A DNA stretch of 64,000 nucleotides from Oncomelania hupensis (GCA_036898135.1 CM072526.1:4179555-4243554), one strand, 5' to 3'; numbered from the stretch's first letter, positions 32,985 to 45,263 are shown. Numbers and translations are program-made. The notes: a model not told the origin generated them from the letters alone.

Positions 32985-35325
32985 CAATACCTACTGTAGG
33001 GACAGTATGCCTATCTGTAGAAACATCCACACGAGAAACACAACACTGAGGTTCCACAACCTCGACATCTGGAAGCAAAAATGGAAATATGGAAGCTTTC
33101 GGTTTACGACCGAACATCCGATCAAAAAGACTGAAACCTGCACTTTCTGACGGCAATTCTCTACATTCAAAGAGCAATGTAGGAAGATAGCGATGCCAAG
33201 CTTTCGGTTGAGAATGAACAACCTTTCGAAGCATAGATTTCAAAGTGCCATGAAACTGTTCAACAGTACCATTTGCTTGAGGATGGTAGGGAGACGTACG
33301 TATGGCTTGAGTACCACACAAAGCATGAAACTGTTTCATCAAATCTGAGTTAAACTGAGAACCTTGATCTGAAAGAATTTCCTTGGGAAAACCCAACCTT
33401 GAAAAAATACTCATCAAAGCCTCAGCAACTGCAACAGAAGAAATATCCTTCATAGGAACAGCTTCCGGAAACCTAGTAGCCAAATCAATCAAAGTCAGAA
33501 TAAATCTGTGACCTTCAACAGATGGAGGAGACAAAGGCCCAACTAGATCAATAGCGACCCTCTCGAATGGAGTCGAGATAAGAGGCATAGTCGCCAAAGG
33601 AACGGGGGGAACTTTTCCTTTAGAAATTGTTTTCTGGCAAATGTCACAAGTGTGAACATAAGCACTCACATCAGCAGAAACACCAGGCCAAAAGAACTGG
33701 GACAGAATCCTAGTCAAAGTTCTACGAACTCCACAATGACCAGCCAAAAGTTGATCATGCGCAGCAATCATGACTGAAGTGCAAAGTCTTTCAGGAACAA
33801 CAACCTGATGCAAAATATCCTTGGATTTCTGATACCTCCTGTACAAAATATCATCTTTAAAATAAAAAGTATAAGTAGCAGAACCAACAACCTTTTCTTC
33901 ACCTGAGTCAGCTAACTTAAAACAACCTTGCAAAGTAGCATCACCTTTCTGCAACTGAATGAGTTCAGCACGAGTGACCTTCAAGTCATCGCACACAGTG
34001 ACAAGAGGTTTGTGCGGGAGATCCTGCTTCCTAGCCTGAGCACGAGTAGTGACAGCAGCAACAGGGACATCAGCAGCAGCAGCAGCAACTTGGGTACCTT
34101 GGGTCTGCTGGACAATCAAACCTGGAATATTTCCTACAATCAAGTCAGCAACTGGATCCTCAAGAACACAACAAACCAACTCTCCAACAAAATATGGGCA
34201 AGAAACAACAACTTTAGCCTGCTGGTAGATATTTATCTCTCCACCAAAAGTTTTACAACGAACAGTACCTGGTACATACTGCTCTTCAGAAACCAAACGT
34301 TTTCGAACACCACAAATGGTAGCACCTGTGTCTCGCAGAACTGAGCAAGCAGTAGAATTTACAGAACCAACCTCTAAATGCAAGTGACCAGGTGTCTGAT
34401 CAAAAACAGAACAAACAATTTCAGAGTCTACAGGGACAACTGCACAACCAGAGCTTGATTTATTATTCTTATCATCTGAAGCTGTGGCTTTCTTTACAAC
34501 AAAGGGACAAGTTTTCCTAGTATGACCACCAATGTTGCAAACAGGGCAAGGGTTTTGACTATTTCGAAGGGGACATTGCATAGGACCATGACCTTTACCA
34601 TCACAAAGAGGGCAATTATCAAAATTGGTGTAAAATGAACCACCTCCACGTCCACGTCTATAAGATCCCCGAGTTTGATCAATACGACCTTCGACCTTTT
34701 GGTTCGAATCTGTGTATGTTTGGTCTTTCTTTTGAAAACCACCACGATTCCTCCAATAGCCACGACCTCGATAGTTTGAGTAACCACCGCGAGAATCTGC
34801 AGAGCCAGCAGCAGCTTGCGATTCCTCAGCTACATCAACTGATCCTACTGAACCGAAAATTGTAGCAGCCGATTTGCGTGCTAAGTTCTTTCCGGGACGA
34901 GCAAGACGATAACTTTCAGCGGTTTTAACCATATCATCCAATGTGACAAGTCCACGCTCGCGAATGAAAGTAGCAAGATCTTGCGACACACATTCTAGAA
35001 ACTGCTCACCTAACACAAGATTCATTATTCCTTGCATGTTTCTAGGAACACCGGACAAAGCTATCCACCTATCAAACAATCTGTTCAGTTCAATACCAAA
35101 TGTTTGGAAAGGTTCGTTTGAGTCTGGTCGGACTTCACGGAATTTCTTGCGAAAACCTTCAGCAGTACACTGAAACTTCTTAAGCAAATTGTCTTTCAAA
35201 GTTGGATAATCAACCTCACCATTTGCAGCAAGACTGTGGTATAAGTTCAGTGCATTACCTTCTAACAAAGCTGAAAGAAATGTAACCCATTTGCTTCTAT
35301 CCCAGCCAAGGGCTGTAGCATGAGT
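32985..35325 (-). CDS. Element 2 Gag C-terminus, protease and integrase
   Basis: The minus-strand open frame runs from the Gag capsid-like region (FRKKFREVRPDSNEPF) through an RGG-rich stretch and two CCHC knuckles (CPLCDGKGHGPMQC and CPVCNIGGHTRKTC). The protease has DTG (LRDTGATICG). Then TTRAQARK leads straight to the integrase H2C2 finger and the D,D,E core (AIDLVGP; LSDQGSQF; NGTVEQFHGTLK). There is no RT between protease and integrase. The integrase C-terminal module is cut short after FGRKPK, and the frame then continues as junk. Confidence 0.9.
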
Positions 35326-35354
35326 CTCAAAACAAAAAAAGGTAAGAATCTATG

Positions 35355-35750
35355 TCATCTTGTTTTTTTTTTGTAAAGAGGCAACTTGGGGTAAACAGGT
35401 CTAGCACCAAAAGAAGTACTATCTCTACCTCTGTTTCCATAACCCGTATCTTGTTCCTCAGGTCTATGTTCAGAACGTAATTCAAGTTCCTTTTGTTTAG
35501 TTTTCTCTTTCTCTAACTCAACATCTGCTTGTTTATTCGCTAATTCAACTTCTGCTTGTTTTTGCTTTGTAGCTTCTTCCAATGCTTTCGGTTTTGTTTC
35601 TTCTTCTAATTTTTTTTCATCTCTCACTTTTTGTCTTTCAATACGATCAAAACATTCCTGTACATACTTCCCACGTTCTTTATCAGGAATATCCAAAGTT
35701 GTAGCTTGAGCAATAAAAGATTGGAACAACTGATCATAATCATCAGACAT
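35355..35750 (-). CDS. Element 2 Gag N-terminus
   Basis: It starts at ATG 35750 (MSDDYDQLFQSF), and continues with a highly charged, probably coiled-coil stretch and PVYPKLPLYKK. It loses frame in homopolymer runs near 35367-35355 and again near 35340-35328 before the capsid-like part resumes (FETHATALGW). Those two shifts could be real decay or homopolymer sequencing error. The Gag layout parallels element 1. Confidence 0.82.
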   Translation of the reverse strand: MSDDYDQLFQSFIAQATTLDIPDKERGKYVQECFDRIERQKVRDEKKLEEETKPKALEEATKQKQAEVELANKQADVELEKEKTKQKELELRSEHRPEEQDTGYGNRGRDSTSFGARPVYPKLPLYKKKTR

Positions 35751-35762
35751 GGCTAAGTACAA

Positions 35763-36688
35763 TGTAGATCAACAACCCCCCCCCCAAAAATTACTATAAA
35801 AGTATCAAAGTGTTCACACAGTAAATCAATAAAATAACAAAGTATCAACAATGAAATGGCAAATTGCAATCAATCAAAACAACTATAAATTGTTCAATGA
35901 ATCTTATGAAAACAATTACGTTTTTTTTTCAAAAGCAGCTTTTCAGTACAATGTACAGTTCAAGTTATAATGAAAACAGCCAAGTCTTAAATGTATACAA
36001 AGCAAATTATATATTATATTATTCCAATATGCTTTACAAGTTCTGAAGCAATGAAAAAAATTTTTAATATCAAATGGAATACACTAAGTCAATATATTCA
36101 CAACATATGTTGAAGAACTTCAACTGAAGTTGATAATAAGCACAATGAATATACAGTGAAAGATTAAATTATTAAGTTAATATTTTTTATCCAAATATTT
36201 GTTCAACAGTCTTTTAGTTTCAAAGTATGATAATATTATTATGTATAATCCTAGTAATGAATCTATTCACAAGTATTTAAAGTTTATATCAATGTCAATA
36301 GGAATTTAAAAAAAAAAATTTCTAAGTCAAATAAAATATACCAAACGCTCAAACACTCGCAATCAAATTTGTTACCTCCCTTGTCCCAAGAGAATAATTA
36401 TATGAACCAGTTTTTAAAAAACTACCCTAATGAAAAATATATACAATGCCCACAAAGAAAATATTATTTAAACAAAGTTATTAAATAAAGGATTATGAAA
36501 TGAGAAAAAAACCACAATTAACTCTCAACACTATAAGCACTAAAACTAAATAATACTATAATACCAAGTTGACGGCCAAAGGAAAATAAACTCAACAAAA
36601 TAACAAAGTCTTATGAAGATTAATTTTATAAATAATAAAAATTAATTACTGTCACACTAACTACTATAATACTCTATATCCAATTAAA
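35763..36688. other. Element 2 leader, AT-rich, first part
   Basis: An AT-rich 5' leader on the minus strand between the nested TIR element and gag. No coding frame is supported. A C9 run lies at 35779-35787. Confidence 0.6.
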
Positions 36689-38018
36689 TGTGACCCTCCA
36701 GCACGAGATGAGTCGCTTCCCGCATCCCTACAATTCTCCCTACAAGTCAAAATAGGTTGGTGGGTGTTAGGTTGTCGAGTTTGAGATTTTTGCAAATTGT
36801 GAATCTTCAGTCATATTTCTGCGTGTAGGCAAATGCATTTGATCCAATATCACCTCTAATATTGTTAATTTTGTCATTTTCCGAGGCTACCTTTTCTTGA
36901 AAGTCCATTTTTTTTAATCAGAAAAGAAAAATTGAGCGAGTTTTCACAGCCCGGTTCACCCACTAAACAATGGAATATTCCAGTCGTTGATGGCTCTTTT
37001 CGAAGCTGAGGCTTTCAGCTATAGGAAACGGGAATTGTGATTATCTATTTTTAAACTGGTCTATATTTATCAGCCAATAATAAGGGAGGATGTCCCGAGA
37101 ATGCTGTAAACATCTGCGTATCCAAGCTACGGAAGCCCTGTACTGATTGGCTGACTAGCACATCTGACTTGGCATGTCCAATTGAAGCTAAGCTTTGTGC
37201 ACGCTTTCCGTCAAGATAGCGTCGAATGCGAACAAAGCGATGTGTGAGAACGAAAAGCAATGCATTGCCAAAACGCTGACAAAGTATGCTAGCATGGCAA
37301 ATATTGCAGACCCAAATATCGAAGCTTTGGTGTTCGGTTATTTTGTTGAGGGAAACGATGAAAATGTGGATAGCGAAGGAGACGATCATCTGTCAGAAGT
37401 GCAATATCAACAACGTCAACTGGATAATCAGATTCAGAACACAGAGATCAAAAGAATGAACCAGTCATTTTACCTATTTTTTGTGTCAATTTTCGTAACA
37501 ATAACTAAGTCCTTTGGGAAAATGTGTGTGGTTAGAACCTGATAATAGTTATAAATTTAAATGTTCTGATATTAATCAGTAGTAGCATATCATTATTTTG
37601 ATGTGTCATTGGCTTTTGAATGCAGAGTTCTGTTATCAGTATTTCGCGATTATTTTGCAACTACCATGTCTCTTTCCATAAGTGTTGTTAATAAAATATT
37701 CATTGCACTGCAAAAAAAAAAATCATTGTGTTTGCTTTGTTGATTATATGCCTTCACCAAAATTCATATAACTTATAAACAGCATAATGGTTGCTAAGGA
37801 CTTTTAAGTCAAATATTTCGTACATTTCAAAGCCCGTTTTCTCAAAATCGTCTCCTTTGCAGTCTTGTTATTTAAAATGCCACAGCTCCGGAACTAAGAG
37901 TCCGATTTGAAAACGGTTTTCACCAAATAAAAGAGCAGAAAAAATACTATTTGGAGATGCAAAGAACTCAAAATCACTCAAATTGGGGAAGCGACTCACA
38001 TCGTCGTGGAGGGTCACA
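36689..38018. mobile_element. TIR element nested in the element 2 leader
   Basis: Inverted ends of about 30 bp: TGTGACCCTCCAGCACGAGA on the left and, reversed, TGTGACCCTCCACGACGATG on the right, each followed by TGAGTCGCTTCCC. The length is 1330 bp. Flanks AATTAAA and AATTCAA suggest an imperfect 7-8-bp duplication. The superfamily is unresolved (7-8 bp would suit hAT or P). Its interior has a plus-strand frame at 37240-37542. Confidence 0.7.
37240..37542 (+). CDS. Hypothetical acidic 100-residue protein in the nested TIR element
   Basis: The frame starts at ATG 37240 (MCENEKQCIAKTLTKYAS). It is followed by an acidic middle (EGNDENVDSEGDDHLSE), a Gln-rich stretch and a hydrophobic C-terminal region (FYLFFVSIFVTI). 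About 150 bases after the stop there is AATAAA (37690-37695) and, 15 bases on, an A10 run, like the 3' end of a transcript. I do not recognise the protein. It could be a captured gene piece, a first transposase exon, or chance. Confidence 0.35.
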   Translation: MCENEKQCIAKTLTKYASMANIADPNIEALVFGYFVEGNDENVDSEGDDHLSEVQYQQRQLDNQIQNTEIKRMNQSFYLFFVSIFVTITKSFGKMCVVRT

Positions 38019-38676
38019 AATTCAAAGTCAAACAGAATTACTAAACCAAAAAACAAAATCACAAATAAAAAACTATCAGCACTAACAATCCAGCATGAAC
38101 CAAAGGAAACAATGTATCAACAACTAAACTAAATCAAGGGAAACAATTTAACAACAACCAAGCTAAATCAAGGGAAACAATTTAACAAGGATAACCCAGT
38201 ATAACTACATACATTTAAATACAGAACATTATAACATCAAACTCAATGCAAATCAACAACCAATGAATAAATAAAAGAAATAAAATTAAATGGGGCTGAA
38301 ATCCTAACACTATAACCTACTTAAAATAAGGGCAAAGAGATCTCATACACACATGCACACGCATGAAAGGACAGAACCCTACACAGCAAAGAACTAACAA
38401 AAAAACAAACAATCCCACTAACAGAAGAACAGAGCTGAACGAGAAACTAGCAACCCACAGGCAGAAAAAGAATTAAACCCTTAGTGCCCAGAAACTGTAC
38501 AGAGGCACAGCCGTTACACTGGAGACGGCATTGTCACACAAAACAAAACATCACAGTCATACACAATATAATCAAAAATTTCAAGGGAGATAAGCCCACT
38601 AGTCTAACTGTATATAAATAACAACTAGTGGTGCCCTCAATAAATATAAATATGTATGACTTAATGCTAACACAGA
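38019..38676. other. Element 2 leader, second part
   Basis: AT-rich sequence between the primer binding site and the nested TIR element. No gene is seen. Confidence 0.55.
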
Positions 38677-38694
38677 GAAAGTCTAGGGTCACCA
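38677..38694 (-). promoter_or_regulatory. Primer binding site of element 2
   Basis: On the minus strand TGGTGACCCTAGACTTTC lies three to four bases after the 5' LTR. A tRNA ending GGGTCACCA would pair with its start. The tRNA is not identified and differs from that of element 1. Confidence 0.65.
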
Positions 38695-38697
38695 AAA

Positions 38698-40083
38698 GTA
38701 ACGGATGGTTTTTGTGTATTTAATTAAATATCTATTTGAATATACTACGTTTAATCTAATGAATGAGTGTGTGAGTGTGGCTGTCTGACTCTCAGTATAA
38801 AGGTGTGTGTTCTATCTCTGTTTACTTTAACTTCTCATCCTTCACCACACACATGCTTACAGACAAGGACAAAGTCTACACAATTGTTTCTCTTTGCCCT
38901 TCTGTTATACTATTACTCATTCAATCATGAACATACACAATATATCATTCACGTATACAATAAGTTCACAGATACATCAAATCATACAATTACTTCCAGC
39001 ATATAAATAAATTCACACAGATAATAATTAAGTGCACTCAGTTAACTTAATAAGTTCACCCAGTCAATTTGATACGTGCACACAGTTTACTCAGTAAGTT
39101 CACGCAGTCATTTTGATAAGTGCACACAGTTGCTCTCAGAATTCAACACTAGCAGAAGTCGTTGTCCCTTTTTGAGGACGTCACTCGACTCTACTCATTT
39201 GCATTAGCATCGACACACAGAATTCATTTCGATGACTTGTAGATTCTAGAATTCACAGTTTCTATTTACTGACCGTATTTCACGGATCAAGCACTCCAGG
39301 CGCGGAATTATTAGCCGACGCTGGGGTCACAGCCACACACACTGAAGACGCTGCAGATATCTTCGTGGCGTAGATCCGGAAGTTACTTCGGCACCGTTGT
39401 TGCACTTCTGCACCAGTGATGATGCGCGAAGGAGAGCTATGGCGATGATGGTGTCCACATCCGGTTAAGTAGGTGATGTCATGTGGACCAGATCCATCCG
39501 CCGCACATCAGGGGTTCTTCGCTCCGTAACCGCCCCGCTGTATATAACATGTACACAATCGTAAATTTTCGCTCTTATCCTTAAAGAGACTGTATGTCTT
39601 TGACACATCTAAATACTTCCTAATGCCTGAAGACCATTTCCTTTGCAGAATGTCTTCTACACGCCACCACACCACTACAATCACTATTGTCACCACTCCT
39701 GTGACAATACCTAGCATAGCCACTTTACACACATTGCTTAGGCTACACACAATGGACTATGAGCCCAATATTACAAGCACAGCTCACCTTCATTCAATAA
39801 CATATTTATACCCATTCATTCATCAGTAGATATACAAATTATACAACTGAAATACGTTCCTATTTCAGCCCCATATCTTCACATATGAATGAATATAAAA
39901 ATGGCATCATAGTTACAAACTGAGTCACACATACATGTATGCACATGATCAAATAAATATTGACACAAGTTATCGAACTTTGTTTTCAAACATGGGTTCT
40001 TCTGTACTCTAAACGTACTAATTCACAAAAAGCAATACTCTTCCTTTTTCGTAAGGATAGCTTAGCAGTTCATTATAAATACC

Positions 40084-40115
<32 letters not shown>

Positions 40116-40301
40116 CCTGTATTCTTTATACAGCTAAAGTCCTAAAGAATCAGGTCTTTCCCAGAGCACCCACGAATACGTCCTGTCAGTTAGGCTGATG
40201 TTTCGTCTCTAACCTAACACAGTTCACAAACTATTCGAAAATTAACGCAGTGACGTCATCACGTCTTCATACACAAATGTGTACGAACTGCGGTCGTTAC
40301 A
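38698..40301 (-). repeat. 5' LTR of element 2
   Basis: About 1604 bp; it differs from the 3' LTR at about 19 positions and by an expanded TAA run at 40085-40111. Confidence 0.93.
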
Positions 40302-40804
40302 CTGCTCACATGTTAGAGACAACTCGCATGTACACAACAAACAGACATTCATCACTCAAACATTTGGCGTAACAGCAAGTCTATGTTAGACGACAAAAAA
40401 GAAAGTGAAATTTTTTTTTTTTTTTTGAAATTTTAGACAGACCGCATCCAGATTATTTGTCTGAAAATACGAAAAACTCATTTAATAGGGTGGACACGAT
40501 GACAGGTAAAACGGTCTGCAGGTGAACGGTGGATTGGGGCAGGGGAAATAAGGATCGGGAAAGAGATTAGCACAACCCACAAGACAAACTGGATGAGGAG
40601 CTGATGATCCAGTACTATGAATATCTCCGTTCTGTATGGGGCGCGTTTGTTCAACTACAAGTCAACGTAACAACGCTATTGTAGTAATCATTCAAGCGTG
40701 GAGTGAATAAGTGAACAATCCAGTAGCAGTCACAGGTAAAAGGCCAGTGCAAGAAAAGCTTTACTTTGTATTTAAAAAAAAAACATGATCATAATTATGA
40801 CTCT
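40302..40804. other. No feature recognised
   Basis: Spacer between element 2 and a SINE; it contains a T18 run at about 40410-40427. Confidence 0.45.
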
Positions 40805-41126
40805 GATGATGATGATGTAACGCTTTATTGTCCCCTTTTATTGGGGAATTCTGGGTCGCCTCCCCTGAGGAAGACGTAGTCGCAGCCTGTGTCGCGCCCA
40901 CACCCAACCTACCTAATATTAGTTGTGTTTTTGAAATTTTGCTGGAGGAGCAAACCGGAGTACCCAGAGAAAACCCCCGAGACGTTGCTCAAGTCCAAAG
41001 TAAATAATATTCGGAGAAACATAACGCCCAGATGCTGGATCGATCCCACACCTGTCCGGCGCCATTGGTTTCTGGCCTGTGGACAGGGCAAGTTAGTCCC
41101 GCCTTAGACCACTTGGCCACAATGCT
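40805..41126 (-). repeat. tRNA-derived SINE with shared central domain
   Basis: The minus-strand head GGCCAAGTGGTCTAAGGCGG resembles tRNA-Leu/Ser A boxes, with B-like GGGATCGATCCAGC. The body has GGGGTTTTCTCTGGGTACTC, shared with the S1 SINEs. The 3' end GGGACAATAAAGCGTTACAT has a short ATC tail. Confidence 0.87.
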
Positions 41127-41137
41127 CGCTATGATCC

Positions 41138-41202
41138 CCATGATGATGATGATGATAACGACGATGATGATGACACTGATGATGACGATGACGACGATGT
41201 TA

Positions 41203-41263
<61 letters not shown>

Positions 41264-41270
41264 CGACAAC
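41138..41270. repeat. (GAT)n-rich array, tail of the next SINE
   Basis: Mostly GAT with GAC and GATAAC variants. On the minus strand it is the ATC tail following the SINE end at 41272-41340. Confidence 0.92.
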
Positions 41271-41420
41271 GACGTATTCTTATATAGCGCGGATATCTAC
41301 GGATAAAAGTTCATGCTCATTGCGCTTGACAAGAAACGAGGGAGCGCCCACACAAAAACGCCCACCATTGAAAGGGTCAAAAGATCAAACATGTCTGCGT
41401 CATAGACCTTCTTCAGATTC
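41271..41420 (-). repeat. SINE 3' portion
   Basis: Reading the minus strand, GCGCAATGAGCATGAAC and CGCGCTATATAAGAA form the ending also seen near 14180, then an ATC array. Confidence 0.65.
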
Positions 41421-41769
41421 ACAGCGGGTATATATATATCCACATGAAAACAAAATATTAACTACCCCCTCCCCTCTCCTCTCCACTCCCCGCTCCAAAT
41501 ACCCCTTCCTCACAACATAAAGAAAATTCGTAGGTGAATTTTTTTTAATGTTGTTTTTTTCGTAATATTAATTGCCTCACAATTCATTGTAGAAATAGCA
41601 ACGCTGTAAACGTCTTGCAGTAGGCAGAGTTGTCTTTACACAAGGAACAGACGCCTAAAAGTCAAAGTTTGGAGGTCAGATTGAGCAACAATTGCCCATT
41701 CTATCATCTTTGACTGTCACAACAATGCAATTTCCCAAACTCATACAGTCTCAAACCAACGACCTAGTA

Positions 41770-41955
41770 CCTTGATGATGATGACGATGATGATGAATGA
41801 TGACGATGATGGTGATGACGATGACGCCGATGTTCATAATGATGACCATGATGATGACGACTATGATGATAATGATGACGATCATGATGATGACGAAATA
41901 TGTCGTGTGCTATTAGGCCTTTCTAACAATGATGATGACGATGATAACTACCCTG
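41770..41955. repeat. Imperfect (GAT)n-rich array
   Basis: GAT/GAC mixture, much more degenerate than the other GAT arrays. Confidence 0.85.
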
Positions 41956-42461
41956 ATGTTGCTGCTGCTGCTGATGGAGGTAATACACATTGCTGCCATC
42001 GGTAGAAAGTATCGCCAAAACTCCCGCTAGCAGCAGGTGAAAGACTAGTATTCCCTCCATCCTTTCAAAGTATACTCTGGGCTCGCTGCTAGCCGCGGAT
42101 GCGAAGCGCAGTACTGTTTAAAAGTGGAAGAGTGAAAGAGCGGAATATTGCTACAAGGGTTCAGGTAAGGGTCGGTTGTAGATCTATCCCTAGCCCTTGC
42201 CCTAACCCTTTTCTCTACAGAAATGCTCTTTTTCCGTCCCAAAAACCCATTGCCTTCTTGGATTCTTAAATTGTATGAAACCAAGTGAAGACACTGTCCG
42301 GCGTCAATAAACGGTTCGAATAGATTCTCAAACGGTTCGTAAAAGACAGTTGACCTAGAAACAAATACAGCGTGACCTAATTCGTCGCCTAGAGGAGACG
42401 AAACTTACTTTCCCGTTTGTAGTCTTTCACCGACACTGTAACTGAGCAGGCTGCTAACCTC

Positions 42462-42501
42462 GCCAAAGTATCCCTTCAAGGGACAAGGGACATACTTTGG
42501 C
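42462..42501. other. Hairpin-forming inverted repeat
   Basis: GCCAAAGTATCCCTT and its near-perfect complement (AAGGGACATACTTTGGC) are separated by about eight bases. Confidence 0.75.
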
Positions 42502-42563
42502 CTGCTGCGCACCGTGTGCCTGGAGTATACTTTCTTTCGATCGTAGCTATGTGCAATGGGTGG

Positions 42564-42564
42564 C

Positions 42565-42632
<68 letters not shown>
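42564..42632. repeat. (GAT)n microsatellite
   Basis: About 23 perfect GAT units. Confidence 0.96.
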
Positions 42633-42938
42633 TGCTATTATTCTAACTCACTGTGTGACACAAGGTGGAGGCTACGGGGATATGGGGCGGCCCTGCTGGG
42701 TAGATTTATAATTAGACTGGTTGGGTGAGCTTGGTGGGGCAGTATTTCACAATTTGTTATTGTAACACCGAGCGTTCCGCATTCCTGGCCACCTCACACA
42801 CACACATTTCTAGTACTTTATTGCCAAATCCGTACAAAGAACAGAAGCGCAATGCGTGATTCAAACAATACAATAGCAGATACATCACTGGGCAGCAACC
42901 ATCAGGACATCTCCGAACACCACGGCAACAGCGCGGAA

Positions 42939-42952
42939 CACACACACACACA

Positions 42953-42987
<35 letters not shown>

Positions 42988-42995
42988 CCACCCAC
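42939..42995. repeat. (CA)n microsatellite
   Basis: CA repeat with CCCA interruptions. Confidence 0.93.
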
Positions 42996-43191
42996 ACACA
43001 CAACACAGGTTGCTCATCAACAGCTACCCTACACTTCGTAGATGAGACTGGCTAGGCTTGCGTTCGCCTCTGAGACACTGTGTTACGTCCCTTAACTAAC
43101 CCTACTCAGCTTGCCATAGCGTGATGCATGATGGCAATCGTCTAGTCTACAGTGGCACTAGCATAAATTGCGTGCTACACAAAGTTTAGCT

Positions 43192-43195
43192 TAAC

Positions 43196-43274
<79 letters not shown>

Positions 43275-43283
43275 TCTATGCCG

Positions 43284-43346
<63 letters not shown>

Positions 43347-43745
43347 ATAATAATAATAATAATAATAGCAAGAACAACAACAATAATAATAACTACAACA
43401 ACAAGTGCCGGGACCTAATGCCGGGACCGGGTATTACTTTGAAGGTCCGTGGAAGCTTCGTAGAGATTCAAAAACTTGTGGGTTTTTTTTTCGAGATTCT
43501 CAAATCCCGAACCTAGGTTGCTGAATCCAGTAGCTTGGGAGAAAATAGGATTAGAAAGAAACAACAATGACCAAATGATGACGTCACTTGATAGGCCTAC
43601 ATTTGTGTCGTTTGGTAGGGATCATTACGTACTAACTACGCGCCAAGTTTCAAAGAAATCCGTCTAATAGTTCCAGAGAAAGGTGCGCAAATGTGACAGC
43701 CGGACAGAGCCAAAAACAATAGTTCCCCAGCTTCTTTCCTGAACT

Positions 43746-43833
<88 letters not shown>

Positions 43834-43842
43834 TCTATGCCG

Positions 43843-43890
<48 letters not shown>

Positions 43891-43911
43891 TCTATCTATC
43901 TATCTATGCCG

Positions 43912-43950
<39 letters not shown>

Positions 43951-44172
43951 ATATCTATGCCGCTTAGTGTAAATAGGCGCAAGCCTACTGCACTTTAAAT
44001 GGAATAAAACGAACGAACTATGCCGCTACTACTACTACTACTCTCTATGCCTCTACTACTACTACTACTACTATTGCTACTACTACTACTACCACTAATA
44101 ATAATAATATCTATGCCGCTACTACCACTACTACTACTACTACTTCTATTACTACTACTACTACTACTACTA
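43192..44172. repeat. Compound microsatellite field with a recurrent ATCTATGCCGC spacer
   Basis: Blocks of AAT, ACT, CAA and TATC repeats are joined again and again by ATCTATGCCGC or close variants (43272, 43831, 43903, 43949, 44019, 44109). Unique sequence lies at 43390-43745 and about 43960-44015. Confidence 0.92.
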
Positions 44173-44484
44173 ATATCCTATCCTATCCCGTAATTCGAAA
44201 GTCGTTGGGGCACCACAGATGATCGTTTAACCAGTGTACTCCATCTTTCTCTGTTCTCAACAACCTTCATGGCTTCGTTCAGCGTCAAACCAGTCCATTC
44301 TCGAATTTTGTCCTCCCACCTCTTTTTCTGTCTCCCTCTTCTTCTGCCTCCTTGCGCCGTGACTTGCAGGTATGGTTTTTGCCAGGCCGGATGCTCTGGT
44401 GACGTGGCCATACCATCGGAGTTTCCGTTTCTTCACCAATGTAAGCATGTCATCATGTTGTCCAATGGCTTGTGTGATGGATAG
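44173..44484 (-). pseudogene. RTE LINE copy D, 3' fragment
   Basis: On the minus strand: ITQAIGQHDDMLTLVKKRK, LRWYGHVTRASGLAKT, then RWEDKIREWTGL and a final SNYGIG with a GGATA tail. It has one frameshift in the middle and is 5'-truncated. Confidence 0.92.
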
Positions 44485-44841
44485 CAATAATAATTACAAT
44501 GAAAACAGGATTATGCAGCAACCGATGAGAAATCAATATAAAGTGCTTCTCTCCACCCGCCATCCATCTCTGGGTATTGTGAGATGCTTAGCAAGCATGT
44601 GGTGTGATACTGTGGTTCTGGCAGCACCATGATGGAAACAGTACAAAAAGTGGAATAGTGCAATATGTTGTACATTTGTGCCGTGATACTTATTTGTACT
44701 ATACATGTAGGATGCATGCAATGTCATATTTATATCCATTTTATTTTTGTTGTGTTATGTATACCGTGTGCGCGCAATAAGGTCGCGTACGTTTGCGCGT
44801 GCGTGCGTGTGGCGTATGACGTGTGTGCATGTGGGCGGGGA
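44485..44841. other. No feature recognised
   Basis: Sequence with alternating GT/CG-rich patches (44770-44835), up to the R2 insertion point. Confidence 0.45.
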
Positions 44842-45263
44842 GCGAACTTGTTTTTTCCAACCTAGTTCCAGTCACTTTCCCGAAAAAGGCAATTACCGAA
44901 GTCGAACGAAGCTCTCCGAGTCGAGCGGAGCTATCCGATGTTTTACGAACGAATGCTGGCAGGACTACGTGAAACCACAGGCTGGGAATTCTCGTCTTTC
45001 GTAGGCCTCAATTACATACTATACTACGTACGTATTTAGGAGTTTACAAAGACAAAAGAAAAGACTTCAGAGCCTGTGGTGAAACATCCGTGCATAAAAA
45101 TAGCCGCTGCTAGATCTAATTCTATTTCGATCTGCACAGCTTCAAGCTCAAGTCGAGATTTGCATTTTGAAGCAGTTAGTATTATTATTTTATGATGAAT
45201 AATATACTGACACAATTATTAATAAGGAGTAAAAGTAATACATAACACATAAAGCACACATAC

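Larger units (their letters stand above)
31165..40301 (-). mobile_element. LTR retrotransposon element 2 (Ty3/Gypsy, Gmr1-like domain order)
   Basis: This is a 9.1-kb minus-strand element with long LTRs of about 1.6 kb (40301-38698 and 32760-31165). The LTRs differ at about 19 positions plus one microsatellite length change. Order on the minus strand: LTR, primer binding site, a 2.9-kb leader holding a nested TIR element, gag, two zinc knuckles, protease, integrase, a scrap of RNase H, polypurine tract, LTR. The RT core is missing. The flanking pentamers ACGCT and CTGCT share only their last three bases, so the target duplication is unclear. Confidence 0.93.
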
